From Nemertoderma westbladi (Eukaryota; Xenacoelomorpha; Nemertodermatida; Nemertodermatidae), in the NCBI GenBank assembly GCA_032718475.1, contig JAUCBJ010009015.1, forward strand, positions 1 through 58,475: a stretch of 58,475 bases of DNA. The letters run 5' to 3'. Below the pieces are notes generated by a model. That model made no database searches, had not been told where the DNA came from, and saw nothing but the letters and a program-made list of their open reading frames with translations. Each line of letters opens with the position of its first letter. Within the stretch, counting starts at the first letter, position 1. The position numbers and the translations under genes were made by a program. Below are positions 43,978-54,383 of this stretch, one piece after another.

Positions 43978-45176
43978 TGTAAAAGCTTTTGTGGGATATA
44001 ACTGGCCCTTTTGCTCCGCAATCCAGTTTCCCCCAATGCGCTCAAATACTCTAAAACTGCCTGGCTCGAGTGGCACAATCTGCCCACTGGTTGGCTGATT
44101 TGCTGTACGTGTATGGCCTCTTTGTTCTGTTCGATCAACCAATCAGAGCGATGGTCAACCAATCAGAGTGATTTCGCCTTGTGTTGGCTACGGGCTGCAA
44201 AGGCTAGGGAGGTTTGGCATTTCGACATTCGTGGAACCTATGGAATCTGGAGCTCTGCCAATGAGAGCTATTCCTCTTTGTGTTGAAAGCTACCTGCAAC
44301 AGCCCACAGGGATCAGTGTGTTGGTTTTCCATGCCAGAACATCGGCTGTGGAATGATTCTGTGTTTCAGACTTTAGCCAAACATTAGAACGGCTTTGATC
44401 ACCGGAACGTATAACTGTTATCATATCAACTCATATCATACCATATCTACTCATATCAACTCAAACAAATCGCACCAGTACCAGTACACACCGCATTATT
44501 TTACTGCTATTTACTGTCGGTTATTAATTGTATCAGTTGATGGAATATTATATTTGGATAATATCGATAAAGAATCATAAAACCCCATCTTCTTGATATA
44601 CTGAAGGAAAGAGACCGGTTACATATAGCAATTGCGACTCACATTATATTGGTTTTGGAGTGAATCGAATGCTATTTCATAGGCACTACATGGGTCAATT
44701 GCTGTTCTCTTCATATGTGACTAAAATTAGTGAAGGTCGGCAGATTGGTGTGCAGCATTGTGCGATAGTGTGCATGAGTGCGATCGATAACTAAGCATCT
44801 CCTAAAGAATGCGCCTTATACGTGAATCACAAGCCATATCGTTGTGTTTAGTGTAAGTCATAACTCTGTTTACATATTTAGAGCGCCACGTCCTAAAGGA
44901 ACTGTTAATATTTCCCGAAAGTGAATAATATTTGTCAGAGATTATATATTAACGATCAATCGAATAATACAGTAGGCTTACACAGCAATAAGGTCAGAGC
45001 TTACGAATCCAGTCTCCCGGGTATATCCAGCGGGTGAATGGTCGCGCATAGGCTGGCTTCGGCTAATGTAGTGTTTATTTGTATTAAATACTTGTCATAG
45101 GCTAAAGTCGATTTATAACCTAGAAGACATATAAATTTGGCAGGTTAAACTGCTAAAGGTCTAAAAAGCGGGAACA
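43978..45176 (+). repeat. LTR copy C (3' LTR of E2)
   Basis: Starts TGTAAAAGCTTTTGTGGG after GGGAGCAG and ends AAGCGGGAACA. Nearly identical to copy B. Confidence 0.9.
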
Positions 45177-45732
45177 TTTACTACACATACACATCATCTT
45201 TTAAATAAGAAGCTGACATTCTAAAATAGGCAGTTCGAATAAAAAATTCCAAGCAAAACGAGGGCGAACTGCCTATTTAAGCACCACGTTATCAATGCTG
45301 ATGTTATTATTTTAGGCACCACAGTCATGGGATTTTCAGCCATTGGCAAATAAACTGAAACTGTCAATCTTATATTGATAATAGATCAAAGAAGCTTAGA
45401 TAGATTTTTCTAATTTTTTCTGAGTAGTTGAGTGACAGGTATATCTCTAATATGTAAAATTCTTCATATGCCAATTTTCGTTTAAGTGGTTTAAATCATC
45501 AAATTTATCCCAAAAAATGACGAAAACTGCCTATATAGGCAGCTCGGTTCTATTTAGGAAGTCCGACCGGGCTGCCTAAATAAGCATCTTTCCCCAACTG
45601 ACTGTACTCGCTGACTCGTACTGCTGTACCACTGCAGCCATTTATTGAGCTGTTACTGCTGTCTTTTTACTGTTGTCTCTGCAGCTCTGTTACATACTGT
45701 ATTGCAGTAGGTGGTAGGCCTACCGGTACTGG

Positions 45733-46292
45733 CAGTCGGGGAGAAGTTCAAATTTCAACTGAGTTGAAATTTAAAACTTTTTTTTTAAATTCAACTTTTA
45801 AGTTGTAAATTCAACTCTAAAATGGCAGGAGGCGCAGAAGGTCCCCAAGCTGCCAAGACTGAGAAGGGGTGATTTTATTGTTTTTATGGATGTAACTCGA
45901 AAAATTAACCCTCATTACCGATGGAATAAAAACTTTCACCGTCGGGAACACATTTTTTTAAAACATTTTAAGTGATTACATTTGCAAATTAGCTGAAATA
46001 CTACGGGAATTTATTAGTAGATGTATTTAATTACTGCTGAATGTCAATATTATTATACAATGGAATACCAGTACATGCAGTACCGGTAATGGATTCCAAT
46101 TCAATATTTCAGTATTTCCAAAGCTACCGGTACCGGTACTGCGGTACCGGTACTCCAAAAGTTGAATTTTAAAAAAAAGTTGAATTTTAAACTCTACCGG
46201 TACTCTAAAAGTTGAATTTTAATAAAAAGTTGAATTTTAAAAAATAAAGTTGAAATTTCAACTCAGTTGAAAATAGAACTTCTCCCCGACTG
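45733..46292. mobile_element. TIR element T2 (CAGTCGGGG ends), 560 bp
   Basis: Ends CAGTCGGGGAGAAGTTC and its inverse. Exact 5-bp duplication ACTGG (45728-45732 and 46293-46297). The subterminal regions are built of TTCAACTGAGTTGAA and AAGTTGAA palindromes. It is inserted in hAT copy 2. Non-coding, apart from a short ATG-started frame at ~45822. Confidence 0.9.
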
Positions 46293-46701
46293 ACTGGTAC
46301 GAGTGTCGAGTACGGTACCTACAGTACACACCTGCTGATCTATGGACCTATCTACTGATCTACCTGTCTACCACAGTTAGTGAGTTAGATACTGTCTGAC
46401 TGCAGACTGTAGCACTGTAGGTAATTTTTAGCCATCAGCGTCAGGCCGTCTGTCCGTGATAAATTAATTACCGGTACTTAAATTTTAAATTGAAAATTCG
46501 TAAATCTATAATAATTATGAAATTAATTAGACCTATGATTGATTATGTGCGATATTGGCGAACGATAACCATACTTTTATTTTTTTTAAATAAATAATCA
46601 AATTTTTAAAATTTTTGAAAAACTCCTACTGTCCGGCTCCGGCCAAATTGTCCAACTCCGGCTCCGGCCAAATCCCAACTCCGATCACCGATCGAGCCCT
46701 A

Positions 46702-46741
46702 GTCTGCTAGTGGACAGCCCATGACTTTCTTGAGATGCATA
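46702..46741 (+). pseudogene. LINE fragment left of T3
   Basis: GGACAGCCCATGACTTTCTTG is the same block as in the other LINE copies (e.g. near 47431). It resumes after T3 at 48662, so T3 is inserted in this LINE copy. Confidence 0.6.
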
Positions 46742-47234
46742 CAGTCGGTGAGAAGTCAAAAATTGGACTTCAAGTCCAATTTTAGACTTCAAGTCCAATT
46801 TTGGACTTCAAAGTCCAATATTGGACTTTAGTACAACTCCAACCAAGTGTACCCATGCTGCCATACTGTATATCGGTATTTAAATCAAAACTGCATCCCG
46901 TATCAGTACATATATATTACATAATTACAATGCAACATTATTTTAATGATCAAATTAATTATTATATGTCATATGTAGGCCTATTATAAACATGGATCTC
47001 ACACGTACAGTCAGACATTAGTAGTTACTTTTTGCGGTAGTGGTATAGCTTTACGGTAGCCTTACTGCCTTAGCGGTGTATACCGCGGTAGCGTAGTTGA
47101 GTTATAGCTGTATAGTTCATTCATACCCATACTGCCATACCTGTGGTATTTTCGTATGGCAAAAATAAGACTACTGTAAACTGTAACCTGTTATGTTATT
47201 GAGTTAATGTTATTGACTAATTGTTTTGATTAGG

Positions 47235-47675
47235 TTCACTGTGTCAAGTACAATGCACACATCTCTGCATCTCCAACCAGACACTATATAACAGTGGAGT
47301 TGGAGGTGTCTCATTCAGTCATTGGTTCCCCCAAGCTTGACACTAGAACAAAGCCGCCTCCGCTTTGCAGGACATCGCTTTAAGCCGTGAGGACCAGCCA
47401 GTGCACCTCATGGAGTTAATAAGCATGGTGGACAGCCCATGACTTTCTTGAGACGCATCTTTCTTACTGTCTTAAAGGACACTGGCCTTGAAGATGCGGA
47501 TGATCTAGCAAATGTCATGCTGTCATGGGCAGATGGGTGATAAGGCTGTAAGCGTGTAAGGGAGTTGTGGAGGCGCACTTTTGTCAACAAGCCGGCACAG
47601 CATTCTTAATACATAATAGGGCCTATACTGCTATATATATAATGCAGCTGCAATGAATCATGCCGATTGTAGTAG
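47235..47675 (+). pseudogene. LINE 3' end, copy 3 (inside T3)
   Basis: The same LINE region as 30602-31012: GTCAAGTACAATGCACACATC, GGACAGCCCATGACTTTCTT, and CAAGCCGGCACAGC, ending in a (GTA)n tail. Several small internal duplications (CATCTC, TCATG) break the frame. Confidence 0.75.
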
Positions 47676-48661
47676 TAGTATGTGGTGAGGTTATAGGGCT
47701 CCTTCAATTGGTAAAGTCAAAAGTGGCCGTTTATTGTTTTAGTTAGAAAAGCCTGCCTCTGTAACCTGTTCCTTTCCCTCAATTGGTTTATGATTATGGC
47801 GTGTGTTACTTGTTACTTCTGTACTTATTATGTGGAGACCCCAACGCGTTAATCAGTTACTAATCCCATTTCATTCTCCTGTTATCCAGCTGTTTTATAA
47901 TACCCTTCCTGTTGTATAGAAAAATTAGAAGAGATGGTGGTAGCATCAACTTGTAGTATTTCTTTCTGATAGGGCTCCCAGCCTTAGACGAAATCGTAGC
48001 TTGTACTGTAGTTAGCCTTAGCAGCAGCTGCAGTTGGCTAACCTGGCATTGCTACCAGTATCCACCAAATATAATTTGTAATTAAATATTTGTTGGAGCA
48101 TAATCTAATCTAGTCCTAAAGACCTATAAAGTCCTGGGTACATACATAAGGCTGTAAGGTTAGACATAACATGAATGTAAATTGTGAACTAAACAATATG
48201 CTAAAAGTAAAGTACAAAGTACCTAGAATGCTAGAATGTACCATTATATTCTAAGTACAGTACACTGAAGATACATACAGAGCTGCAAAGGTAACTTTCC
48301 ATAACTTAACAGCTGTCTGGCTGTCTCTCATCTGTCATGCTTCATGTACCTTTAAGTTCGATTCTCAATGTCACGTCCAAAATTGGACTTAAAGTCCAAT
48401 ATTGGACTTTTGTAAAAATTCAAAGCCTTATAAAAAAAGTTCCCCCTGGTGAATTTCAGGTCCCCCTGTTCAAAACTCTTATTTTTTGATATATTTTCGA
48501 TTAAAGAAAAAAAATCCCGCCCGATCCTATTACCCAAGGCCCTGGAACAATTGGCTGATTTGATCTCCAATATTGGACTCACAGAAGTCCAATTTTGGAC
48601 TTGAACTGGAGTCGAAGTCCAATTTTGGACTCAAGTCCAATTTTTGACTTCTCACCGACTG
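47676..48661. other. Right part of T3, non-coding
   Basis: One unit of the CGTTTATTGTTTTAGTTAG minisatellite family lies near 47725. Otherwise AT-rich, ending in the TTGGACTT palindrome array and the T3 terminus. No gene seen. Confidence 0.5.
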
Positions 48662-48772
48662 GCATACGGTATTGAAGGACATTGGCTTTGAAGATGGGCA
48701 TGGGAATGATCTAGCAAATTAAATAGGTTATAGGGAGTCGCGGCGGCGAAATTTTGTCGACAAGCCGGCAAA
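48662..48772 (+). pseudogene. LINE fragment between T3 and hAT copy 1
   Basis: GACATTGGCTTTGAAGATG through GTCGACAAGCCGGCAAA continues the LINE split by T3. It ends at the CCGGCAAA target site of hAT copy 1 and resumes at 49587. Confidence 0.7.
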
Positions 48773-49586
48773 TAGGGCTCGATCGGAGTTGGGATTTGGC
48801 CGGAGCCGGAGCAGGAGCCGGAGTTGGACAATTTGGCCGGAGCCGGAGCAGGAGCCGGAGTTTTTCAAAAATTTTAAAAATTTAATTATTTATTTAAAAA
48901 AAAATAAAGTATGGTTATCGTTCGCCAATCGCTCATAATCAATCATACTGTAGGTCTAATTAATTTCATAATTTATAGATTTACGAATTTTCAATTTAAA
49001 ATTTAAGTAATTAATTTATCATGGACAGACGGCCTGACGCTGACGGCGACGGCCTGATGCTGACGGCGACGGCCTGACGCTGACGGCTAAAAATTACGTA
49101 CAGTACCTACCTCGCTAACTGTCTAACTGTGGTAGAGGTGTGTACTTGTCTGCTTGTACTGTAGGTAGCCTACCACCTACCGTACGTGTACCAGTACTGC
49201 AGTACAGTATGCTGGCATGACAGCAGTAAATGGCTGCAGTGGTACAGTCTGACAGTGTACAATCATAGCATTTACAATTTTTTAAAGTTAGGGCCTATCT
49301 GTAATAGTCTGCTAGTCAGCCAGTACCAGTACTGCAGTACAGTCAGTCAGTCATTGACTTTAAGTAAATACTGCAGTATTATCAGATTATACTTGATATT
49401 GAAGCTGTACTACAGTACTACAGTACTTATAGTGTTAAATAATTGTTCAGATTAGAATATGCACGAAATATAATACTTTATTAAAAAATTAACTCCGGCA
49501 ATATTTTTACCGGAGCCGGAGCAGGAGCCGGAGGTGCCAAAATGGCCGGAGCCGGAGCCGGAGGCCGGAGCTCCGATCGAGCCCTA
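48773..49586 (+). mobile_element. hAT copy 1 (non-autonomous, 814 bp)
   Basis: Perfect 14-bp TIRs TAGGGCTCGATCGG and CCGATCGAGCCCTA, and an exact 8-bp duplication CCGGCAAA (48765-48772 and 49587-49594). This is diagnostic of hAT. Subterminal CCGGAGCCGGAGCAGGAG repeats occur at both ends. No transposase. Confidence 0.95.
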
Positions 49587-49640
49587 CCGGCAAAGCTTTC
49601 TTAAAAATGCAGCTCCACTGCAGCATGCCGATTCTAGGAC
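49587..49640 (+). pseudogene. LINE 3' tail right of hAT copy 1
   Basis: CCGGCAAAGCTTTCTTAA to CATGCCGATTCTAGG and a short GTAGTAG tail. It is the 3' end of the LINE copy interrupted by T3 and hAT copy 1. Confidence 0.65.
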
Positions 49641-49940
49641 AGTAGGAGTAGTAGTTCGGTAGGCCTACCAGAACAAAAGAGAAGGTGTTTTCAATTGTCA
49701 TACCAGATAGTAATGAATGATAGTGGGGAAGATGAATCTGATACTATTTTAGCAAATATTATTGCTAGGCCTACCATTAATGCTCATTGTTGTTCCTGAA
49801 CAACATTCATTAAGAATATTCAAATAATAAAAAAGATAAATTTTTTGGCATTAATGTGTTCTTTTAGACTGTTTTCAGTTTATCTAACCTAAAAAAAAAT
49901 TTTAAACCAGTAAAAATAATTCGAGCAGCAAAGGGTTATG

Positions 49941-50459
49941 TCAGTATGTTGCTTTTTTTTCAAGTTTTCAATAGGCCTACGTTTTCAAGTTTGTAATGTA
50001 GGTACCGGTACTCTCATTCTTTTTCTTATAAAATTATAGGCCTACATAAATTCAGTTGCATTTACAGTCTATAGCAAACCTACCTAGTCCCTAGTGGTTT
50101 GTTTCATGGCGAATTTTTTTAAACCAAGCACTTTTGTATCAAGTCACCCCTTTAGTCTGTTAGTGGTTTAAATTAAAATGATATATATCTAGGGCCTACC
50201 TAGAATATTGACAGATTTAATTGCATGGAAATCCCTATTAGTCTGTTAGTATCGTATTAGTTAAGTAGACCCCTAATTGGGTACAGTTAATTGATTAAAT
50301 ATACTACTACTACCTGACTACTGTTAAAGTATCAACTCACCCCAAGTCAAGTATCAAGTATTGAGTGAGACAGTGCTTAAACCACTGTAAACTAAAAAAA
50401 AATGAGAAAAATAAGGTGTACCGTACTAAAATATGAAATAATCCAGTTGTGAATATCAT
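49941..50459. other. Non-coding stretch outside the piggyBac-like end
   Basis: AT-rich with scattered GGCCTA and GGTACC words. No gene or recognisable repeat seen. Confidence 0.5.
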
Positions 50460-50567
50460 CCGGTCTGGTAGCTCAGTCTGTCAGTAGTCAGTACACTTAC
50501 TCGGCTGATGATAACCATAAGTTTGAAACCTACAGTAGGTACAGGGTTCGAGCCCCAAAAGGGCCGG
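50460..50567 (+). repeat. tRNA-derived SINE head or degenerate tRNA-like sequence
   Basis: A-box-like TGGTAGCTCAGTCTG and B box GGGTTCGAGCCCC. The ends CCGGTCT and GGGCCGG can form a 7-bp acceptor stem with two G-U pairs. The D arm and variable region are enlarged and degenerate (108 bp in total), so it is not a working tRNA gene. Confidence 0.55.
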
Positions 50568-50988
50568 TTGATATTTTTCGCTGTTGAGAGCATTATCATA
50601 TTGTCTTATTTAGGCCTACATTCTATATTTATTTGTGAATATTGAAGATATAGCAACTGAAAGACTACATTACAGCATTATGTATATTATTTTTATTTAT
50701 GTATGTAAATTGATGTCTGTATATGTAATTTAAGTCAGTAGGTACGTCACGTAGGGTAACGGTACTCAGTGCTCATCCTGTCAGCTGCTCAGTACACACA
50801 CTGATACCTGGATACACCTGCCTGCCACCTGCCTAAATATTGTGTATTGTTGTGGGTAATATTGTGTTTTTTGTCTAATTTTTTGTGGGTAATATTGTGT
50901 TTTTTATGGGTAATTCGTAGTTCGTACCAGTCACTGGCTGACTGGTCAGTGGTCACCGGTGTAGCAGCAGTTTCACCCCCCTAAAAAT

Positions 50989-51009
50989 CCCCCCCCCCCC
51001 CCCCCCCCC
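50989..51009 (+). repeat. Poly-C run (21 C)
   Basis: Homopolymer near the left end of a candidate inverted element with GTTTCACCCCC (50970) and GGGCGTGAAAC (51463). Confidence 0.85.
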
Positions 51010-51063
51010 AGCAGCCCGGTTAAAATTCCCTAGTGTATTTTCATCCACGGTTACTACTAGGAT

Positions 51064-51417
51064 CGGCATGCTGCATTCAGCATTGCAGCTGCATTTTTAA
51101 GAATGCTGTGCCGGCTTGTTGACAAAATTGCGCCGCCACAACTCCCTATCACCCATGACATTTGCTAGATCATCCACATCAGCAGTGTCCTTTAAGCAGT
51201 TAAGCTTAAGATGCGTCTCAAGAAAGTCATGGGCTGTCCACCATGCTGCCATGCTTATTCACTCCATGAGGATGCCAAAGTACAAGATTATGCACTGGCT
51301 GATCCTCACGGCGAAAGCAATGTGCTGCAAAGCGGAGGCGATTTTGTTCTAGTGTCAAGCTTGGGGGAACCAATGAGACACCTCCAATGTTATATTGCCT
51401 CAATGTTCTGTTCATCC
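51064..51417 (-). pseudogene. LINE 3' end, copy 4 (minus strand)
   Basis: Reverse complement of the LINE 3' region: GGCTTGTTGACAAAATT, GTCATGGGCTGTCCACCATG, and a minus-strand peptide with LEQNRLRFAAHCFRR and QPVHNLVLW. Truncated and frame-broken. Confidence 0.75.
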
Positions 51418-51429
51418 CCGGTTAGAATT

Positions 51430-52590
51430 TACTAGTGTATTTTAATTTTTAACCAGGCTGCCGGGCGTGAAACTAGGTACCGCGGTGCCGGTACTCTGGC
51501 TGTCTGGGTGATTTTGTAATGAAATTTAGCCCTCCTCTGTGTATTCTTACCCCCATGATATTTAAATTTCAATATAATTTAAATTCGATAGGGCCTCCTA
51601 TACACTGATACATATAAGCCTACAGACAGACAGATATGAGATAAGCGAACAGACGACCACAGATACCTCAAGTACACAACACACAGACAAACACACGCTG
51701 GAGATTTGTATACCGGTATAGTAAAATACTGTAGAAGATACAAAAAATACCGGAGTTCTTAGAATAGCCTACACTAGGGAAATTTAACCGGGGATGGATT
51801 TGCAGAGTGAAAACTTATAAATGCAGGGGTGAGTTTTCACTGGAGGGGGTTAAAATACACTAGGGAAAATACACCTAAATAACCACCAAATCCACCAAAT
51901 AACACAAAAAATGGAGTGAGAATACACAGGCTGACAGGGGAATTTCAACCGGGGGTGAATTTATGTTTTACATGGGGGGTGAAAATTCTCTGTTATACCG
52001 GTAGGACCCAATCAAAAATATTAATTACCGGTAGGCCTACCGGCTGACCGGTAGTACAAAAAATGCCACAAGTCATAAAAATATATACACTGTAATAATT
52101 GCTTATAATAATTTTCGTAATTGACTTATAAAAACGTATTAAAAATCATCGATTAAGTAAAAATTATATACTTACAAACTTATGCCTATAGGCTGATAGG
52201 CCTAATTATAAATTACACAATGCAGCAATGAACTAAAATAAACTATTATTACAATTTTATTAATTATTGATTAAGCCTACCGTCAGACCGCGGCTCTGTC
52301 GTAAATCCGTACCCTTGATAAAAACCGTTCTCCCCTCGCAGCCTCGCCAAATCTTGAGGTAACGCTCATTTTTCATTCAGGCATTTTTCAACCTATAGTG
52401 ACCAACTTAAAACAAAAAAAATTTAAATGCGTTATCTTTTTCCGCTTCGCGCAACACGAAACATATTCATTGATTTTTGTTTCTTCCTGAATTTTCATTT
52501 TTTCAAACGTTCAATGCAAAGTATTTTACTTAATTTTCCTCCAACTAGAAAGGTATATATAGACACACTGGCCTGTTTTAATCATTAATG
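51430..52590. other. Non-coding repeat debris
   Basis: Contains repeated CACTAGGGAAA, CACTAGTGTATTTT and ACCGGGGRTGRAT words, suggesting decayed copies of one small element (51430, 51775 and 51940). No gene supported. Confidence 0.4.
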
Positions 52591-52591
52591 G

Positions 52592-53040
52592 TTAAATATC
52601 GTTTATTGTTTTGGTTAGAAAAGCCTGCCTCTGTAAACTGTAACCTGTTTCTTTCCCTCCATTGGTAACAATGTCGTTTATTGTTTTGTTTAGATAAGCC
52701 TGCCTCTGTAACCAACCTTTTCCTTTCCCTCAATTGGTAACAATATCGTTTATCGTTTTGGTTAGAAAAGCCTGCCTCTGTAACCTGTCAATAACGTTTA
52801 TTGTTTTGGTTAGATAAGTCTGCCTCTGTAACCTGTTCCTTTCCCTCAATTGGTAACAATGTCGTTTATTGTTTTGGTTAGATAAGCCTGCCTCTGTAAC
52901 CTGTTCCTTTCCCTCAATTGGTAACAATATCGTTTATTGTTTTGGTTAGAAAAGTGTGCCTCTTTAATCTGTTCCATTCACTCAATTGGTAACAATATCG
53001 TTTATTGTTATATCGTTTTGGTATTAGTTTTGTTTTGGTT
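52592..53040 (+). repeat. ~68-74-bp minisatellite, about seven units
   Basis: Units begin CGTTTATTGTTTTGGTTAGA and contain GCCTGCCTCTGTAACC and TTTCCCTCAATTGGTAAC. Starts near 52598, 52672, 52746 (shorter unit), 52795, 52862, 52930 and 52998. Single related units occur near 47725 and, inverted, near 53440 and 55998, so the unit was spread before local amplification. Confidence 0.85.
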
Positions 53041-53355
53041 TATACAGGTTATATGTTGCTCCTGTCCGGCTCCGGTCCTACCATCGCACATCGCTTTTAC
53101 TGACCAAGGCTACTGCCTGTCCTGTCTGCGCTGCGATATATCTGAGCCAGTATCTTCTACCCCATATATCGAAAACTAAGCAAGATTTGGAAAAATCGTT
53201 TCCAGATTTTGATTCGGCATGAAATTCTGCATCAGAATCATCAACCCCCACATTAATAAAAAAGTCATAATCCAACTTTCTACCCGGTATCTTTTCATTC
53301 AGTCATTTGTGTCAAATATCAAAGAAGCACAAGTTGCCAGTGAAATCAAGAGACA

Positions 53356-53373
53356 GGGGGGGGGGGGGGGGGG
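53356..53373 (+). repeat. Poly-G run (18 G)
   Basis: An uninterrupted G run; a matching C run lies 222 bp downstream, so the two could pair as a hairpin. Confidence 0.85.
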
Positions 53374-53594
53374 ACTGTACGCAAAACCCTCCTTGGCGAA
53401 TTAATATCCCGCCTCAATGTTTAATTCTCCATTTAGGGAAAGGAGCAGGTTACAGTGGCACGTTATTTTAACCAAAACAATAAACTAAAGACAATAGAAC
53501 AGGTTACAGTTTTATTTTTGAGAGTAATCATCTGTTATTTGCGTCCAATTTCCCCTGGAGAGGGGTGAATTTTTTTTTATTTCGTCCAGTTCCT

Positions 53595-53619
53595 CCCCCC
53601 CCCCCCCCCCCCCCCCCCC
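53595..53619 (+). repeat. Poly-C run (~25 C)
   Basis: An uninterrupted C run ~180 bp upstream of the candidate exon 1. Confidence 0.85.
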
Positions 53620-53799
53620 TATCTGGAAATCAAAGTACTGATAGCTTATTGGTAGAGATATTGGTGAGATTCTACGGCATATTGTATCGTTTATATATAT
53701 GTTTGGTAAGGGTTATTGTAACTTCTAAACTTGCTGGCTATATGCCTATCTGCTAATCGTTATTGATTATTATATTTCCCGGTACTGGGAGGTCATGTT

Positions 53800-53887
53800 A
53801 TGGCAGATTATAAACGCAATGGAGGCAATACATTTACAATTAATACCATTGGTATTTTATTGATATCACTATGTTTAGTATTGCCAG
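53800..53887 (+). CDS. Ig-like gene, exon 1 (signal peptide)
   Basis: ATG 53800 opens 29 codons plus one base, ending at the splice donor CCAG/GTAAGT (53888). The peptide has a short polar start and a hydrophobic core (TIGILLISLCLVLPG), as expected for a secretory signal peptide. It ends in phase 1, matching exon 2. Another ATG at 53795 is in a different frame with no hydrophobic core. A host gene is inferred, since the structure is split by an intron and unlike the surrounding transposons. Confidence 0.6.
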
Positions 53888-54383
53888 GTAAGTCTCTAAT
53901 GAGTGTCTAAAATATAGAAGAATCTCAATATATATATTTTTGTCGGGTATTGGGGTATCTAAAGCTAAAACTTTCCTAAAATATATTACATACTTTAGCA
54001 TACTTACTCACGGATCTATGGATGGATAATACAATCAGCATGGTTTTTTGTTTTTATACTGAAGATTTTATCGCTACCGGTATCCTTAATCTTCCATATT
54101 TAATGATTACTCTAAGTTGCCAACTCTAGGCAGGCCTATTTTCTCTTTTTGCATTTTCTACCGTAATCAATGGCATATCATATATTTACCCGTATACATA
54201 ACACTTCTGCACTTATATTGATATTTTATAGGTTATGATGCCGGTACAGGTATTTGGTTTGTTAGGGCCAATCCAATAACTTCCGGTGCTATGCTATGAT
54301 ACCGTACTTTTTAAAGTAATTATAATTAATGTATCTCACATTCATTGGGAATTGAAATAGGCCTAAAGTTTATTTACTTCCAG

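Larger units (their letters stand above)
32691..45176 (+). mobile_element. E2: LTR retrotransposon, internally deleted, inserted in T1
   Basis: Its 5' LTR (32691-33893) and 3' LTR (43978-45176) are ~98-99% identical by eye. Flanks CTTAC (32686-32690) and TTTAC (45177-45181) could be a 5-bp target duplication with one change. The interior has a 2.2-kb leader, gag and protease (with a frameshift), a remnant of the RNase H tail, and ORF-Z remnants. RT, RNase H core and integrase are missing. Same family as E0. Confidence 0.85.
32045..45600. mobile_element. TIR element T1 (CAGTTGG ends), host of E2
   Basis: Ends CAGTTGGGGAAAGATGC (32045) and its inverse GCATCTTTCCCCAACTG (to 45600). The inverted arms continue far inward: about 32345-32530 pairs with 45290-45540. 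It is flanked by the 5-bp duplication ACTGT (32040-32044 and 45601-45605). Without the inserted LTR element E2 it is ~1.07 kb and non-coding. The termini resemble hAT or other cut-and-paste elements with 5-bp TSDs; superfamily not settled. Confidence 0.8.
31382..46701 (-). mobile_element. hAT copy 2 (reverse orientation), split by later insertions
   Basis: Its right end is CCGATCGAGCCCTA at 46688-46701. Its interior, read on the minus strand, matches hAT copy 1 (48773-49586) in segments: 46701-46293, 45732-45606, and 32039 down to ~31382. The gaps are exactly the two TIR elements at 45733-46292 and 32045-45600. The left terminal ~85 bp are missing. Non-autonomous; no transposase. Confidence 0.7.
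46742..48661. mobile_element. TIR element T3 (CAGTCGGTG ends), 1.9 kb
   Basis: Ends CAGTCGGTGAGAAGTCA and its inverse TGACTTCTCACCGACTG. Exact 5-bp duplication GCATA (46737-46741 and 48662-48666). The subterminal zones are arrays of AAGTCCAATTTTGGACTT-type palindromes (46755-46830 and 48365-48640). It contains a LINE copy (47235-47675) and a single minisatellite-like unit (~47725). No transposase is recognised. Confidence 0.9.
30166..49935. mobile_element. piggyBac-like element ends enclosing a nested repeat block
   Basis: The left end reads TTAA then CCCTTTGCTGCTC (TTAA at 30162-30165). The right end reads GAGCAGCAAAGGG then TTAT (49936-49939). The 13-bp ends are a perfect inverted pair. 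The TTAA target and CCCTTTG start are typical of piggyBac. Subterminal GTTGTTCC(G/T)GAACAAC palindromes occur near both ends (30182 and 49787 areas). The right target site has one mismatch. No transposase is seen; the original element was probably short and later filled by other insertions. Confidence 0.55.
53041..53799. other. Non-coding stretch upstream of the Ig-like gene
   Basis: It has an 18-G run (53356-53373), a ~25-C run (53595-53619) and an inverted minisatellite-like unit (~53440). This may hold the promoter of the gene at 53800, but no TATA or other element can be assigned. Confidence 0.4.

Noticed and set aside
50460-50567. Functional tRNA gene
   Set aside because: A and B boxes are present but the body is too long and the D and anticodon arms do not fold cleanly.
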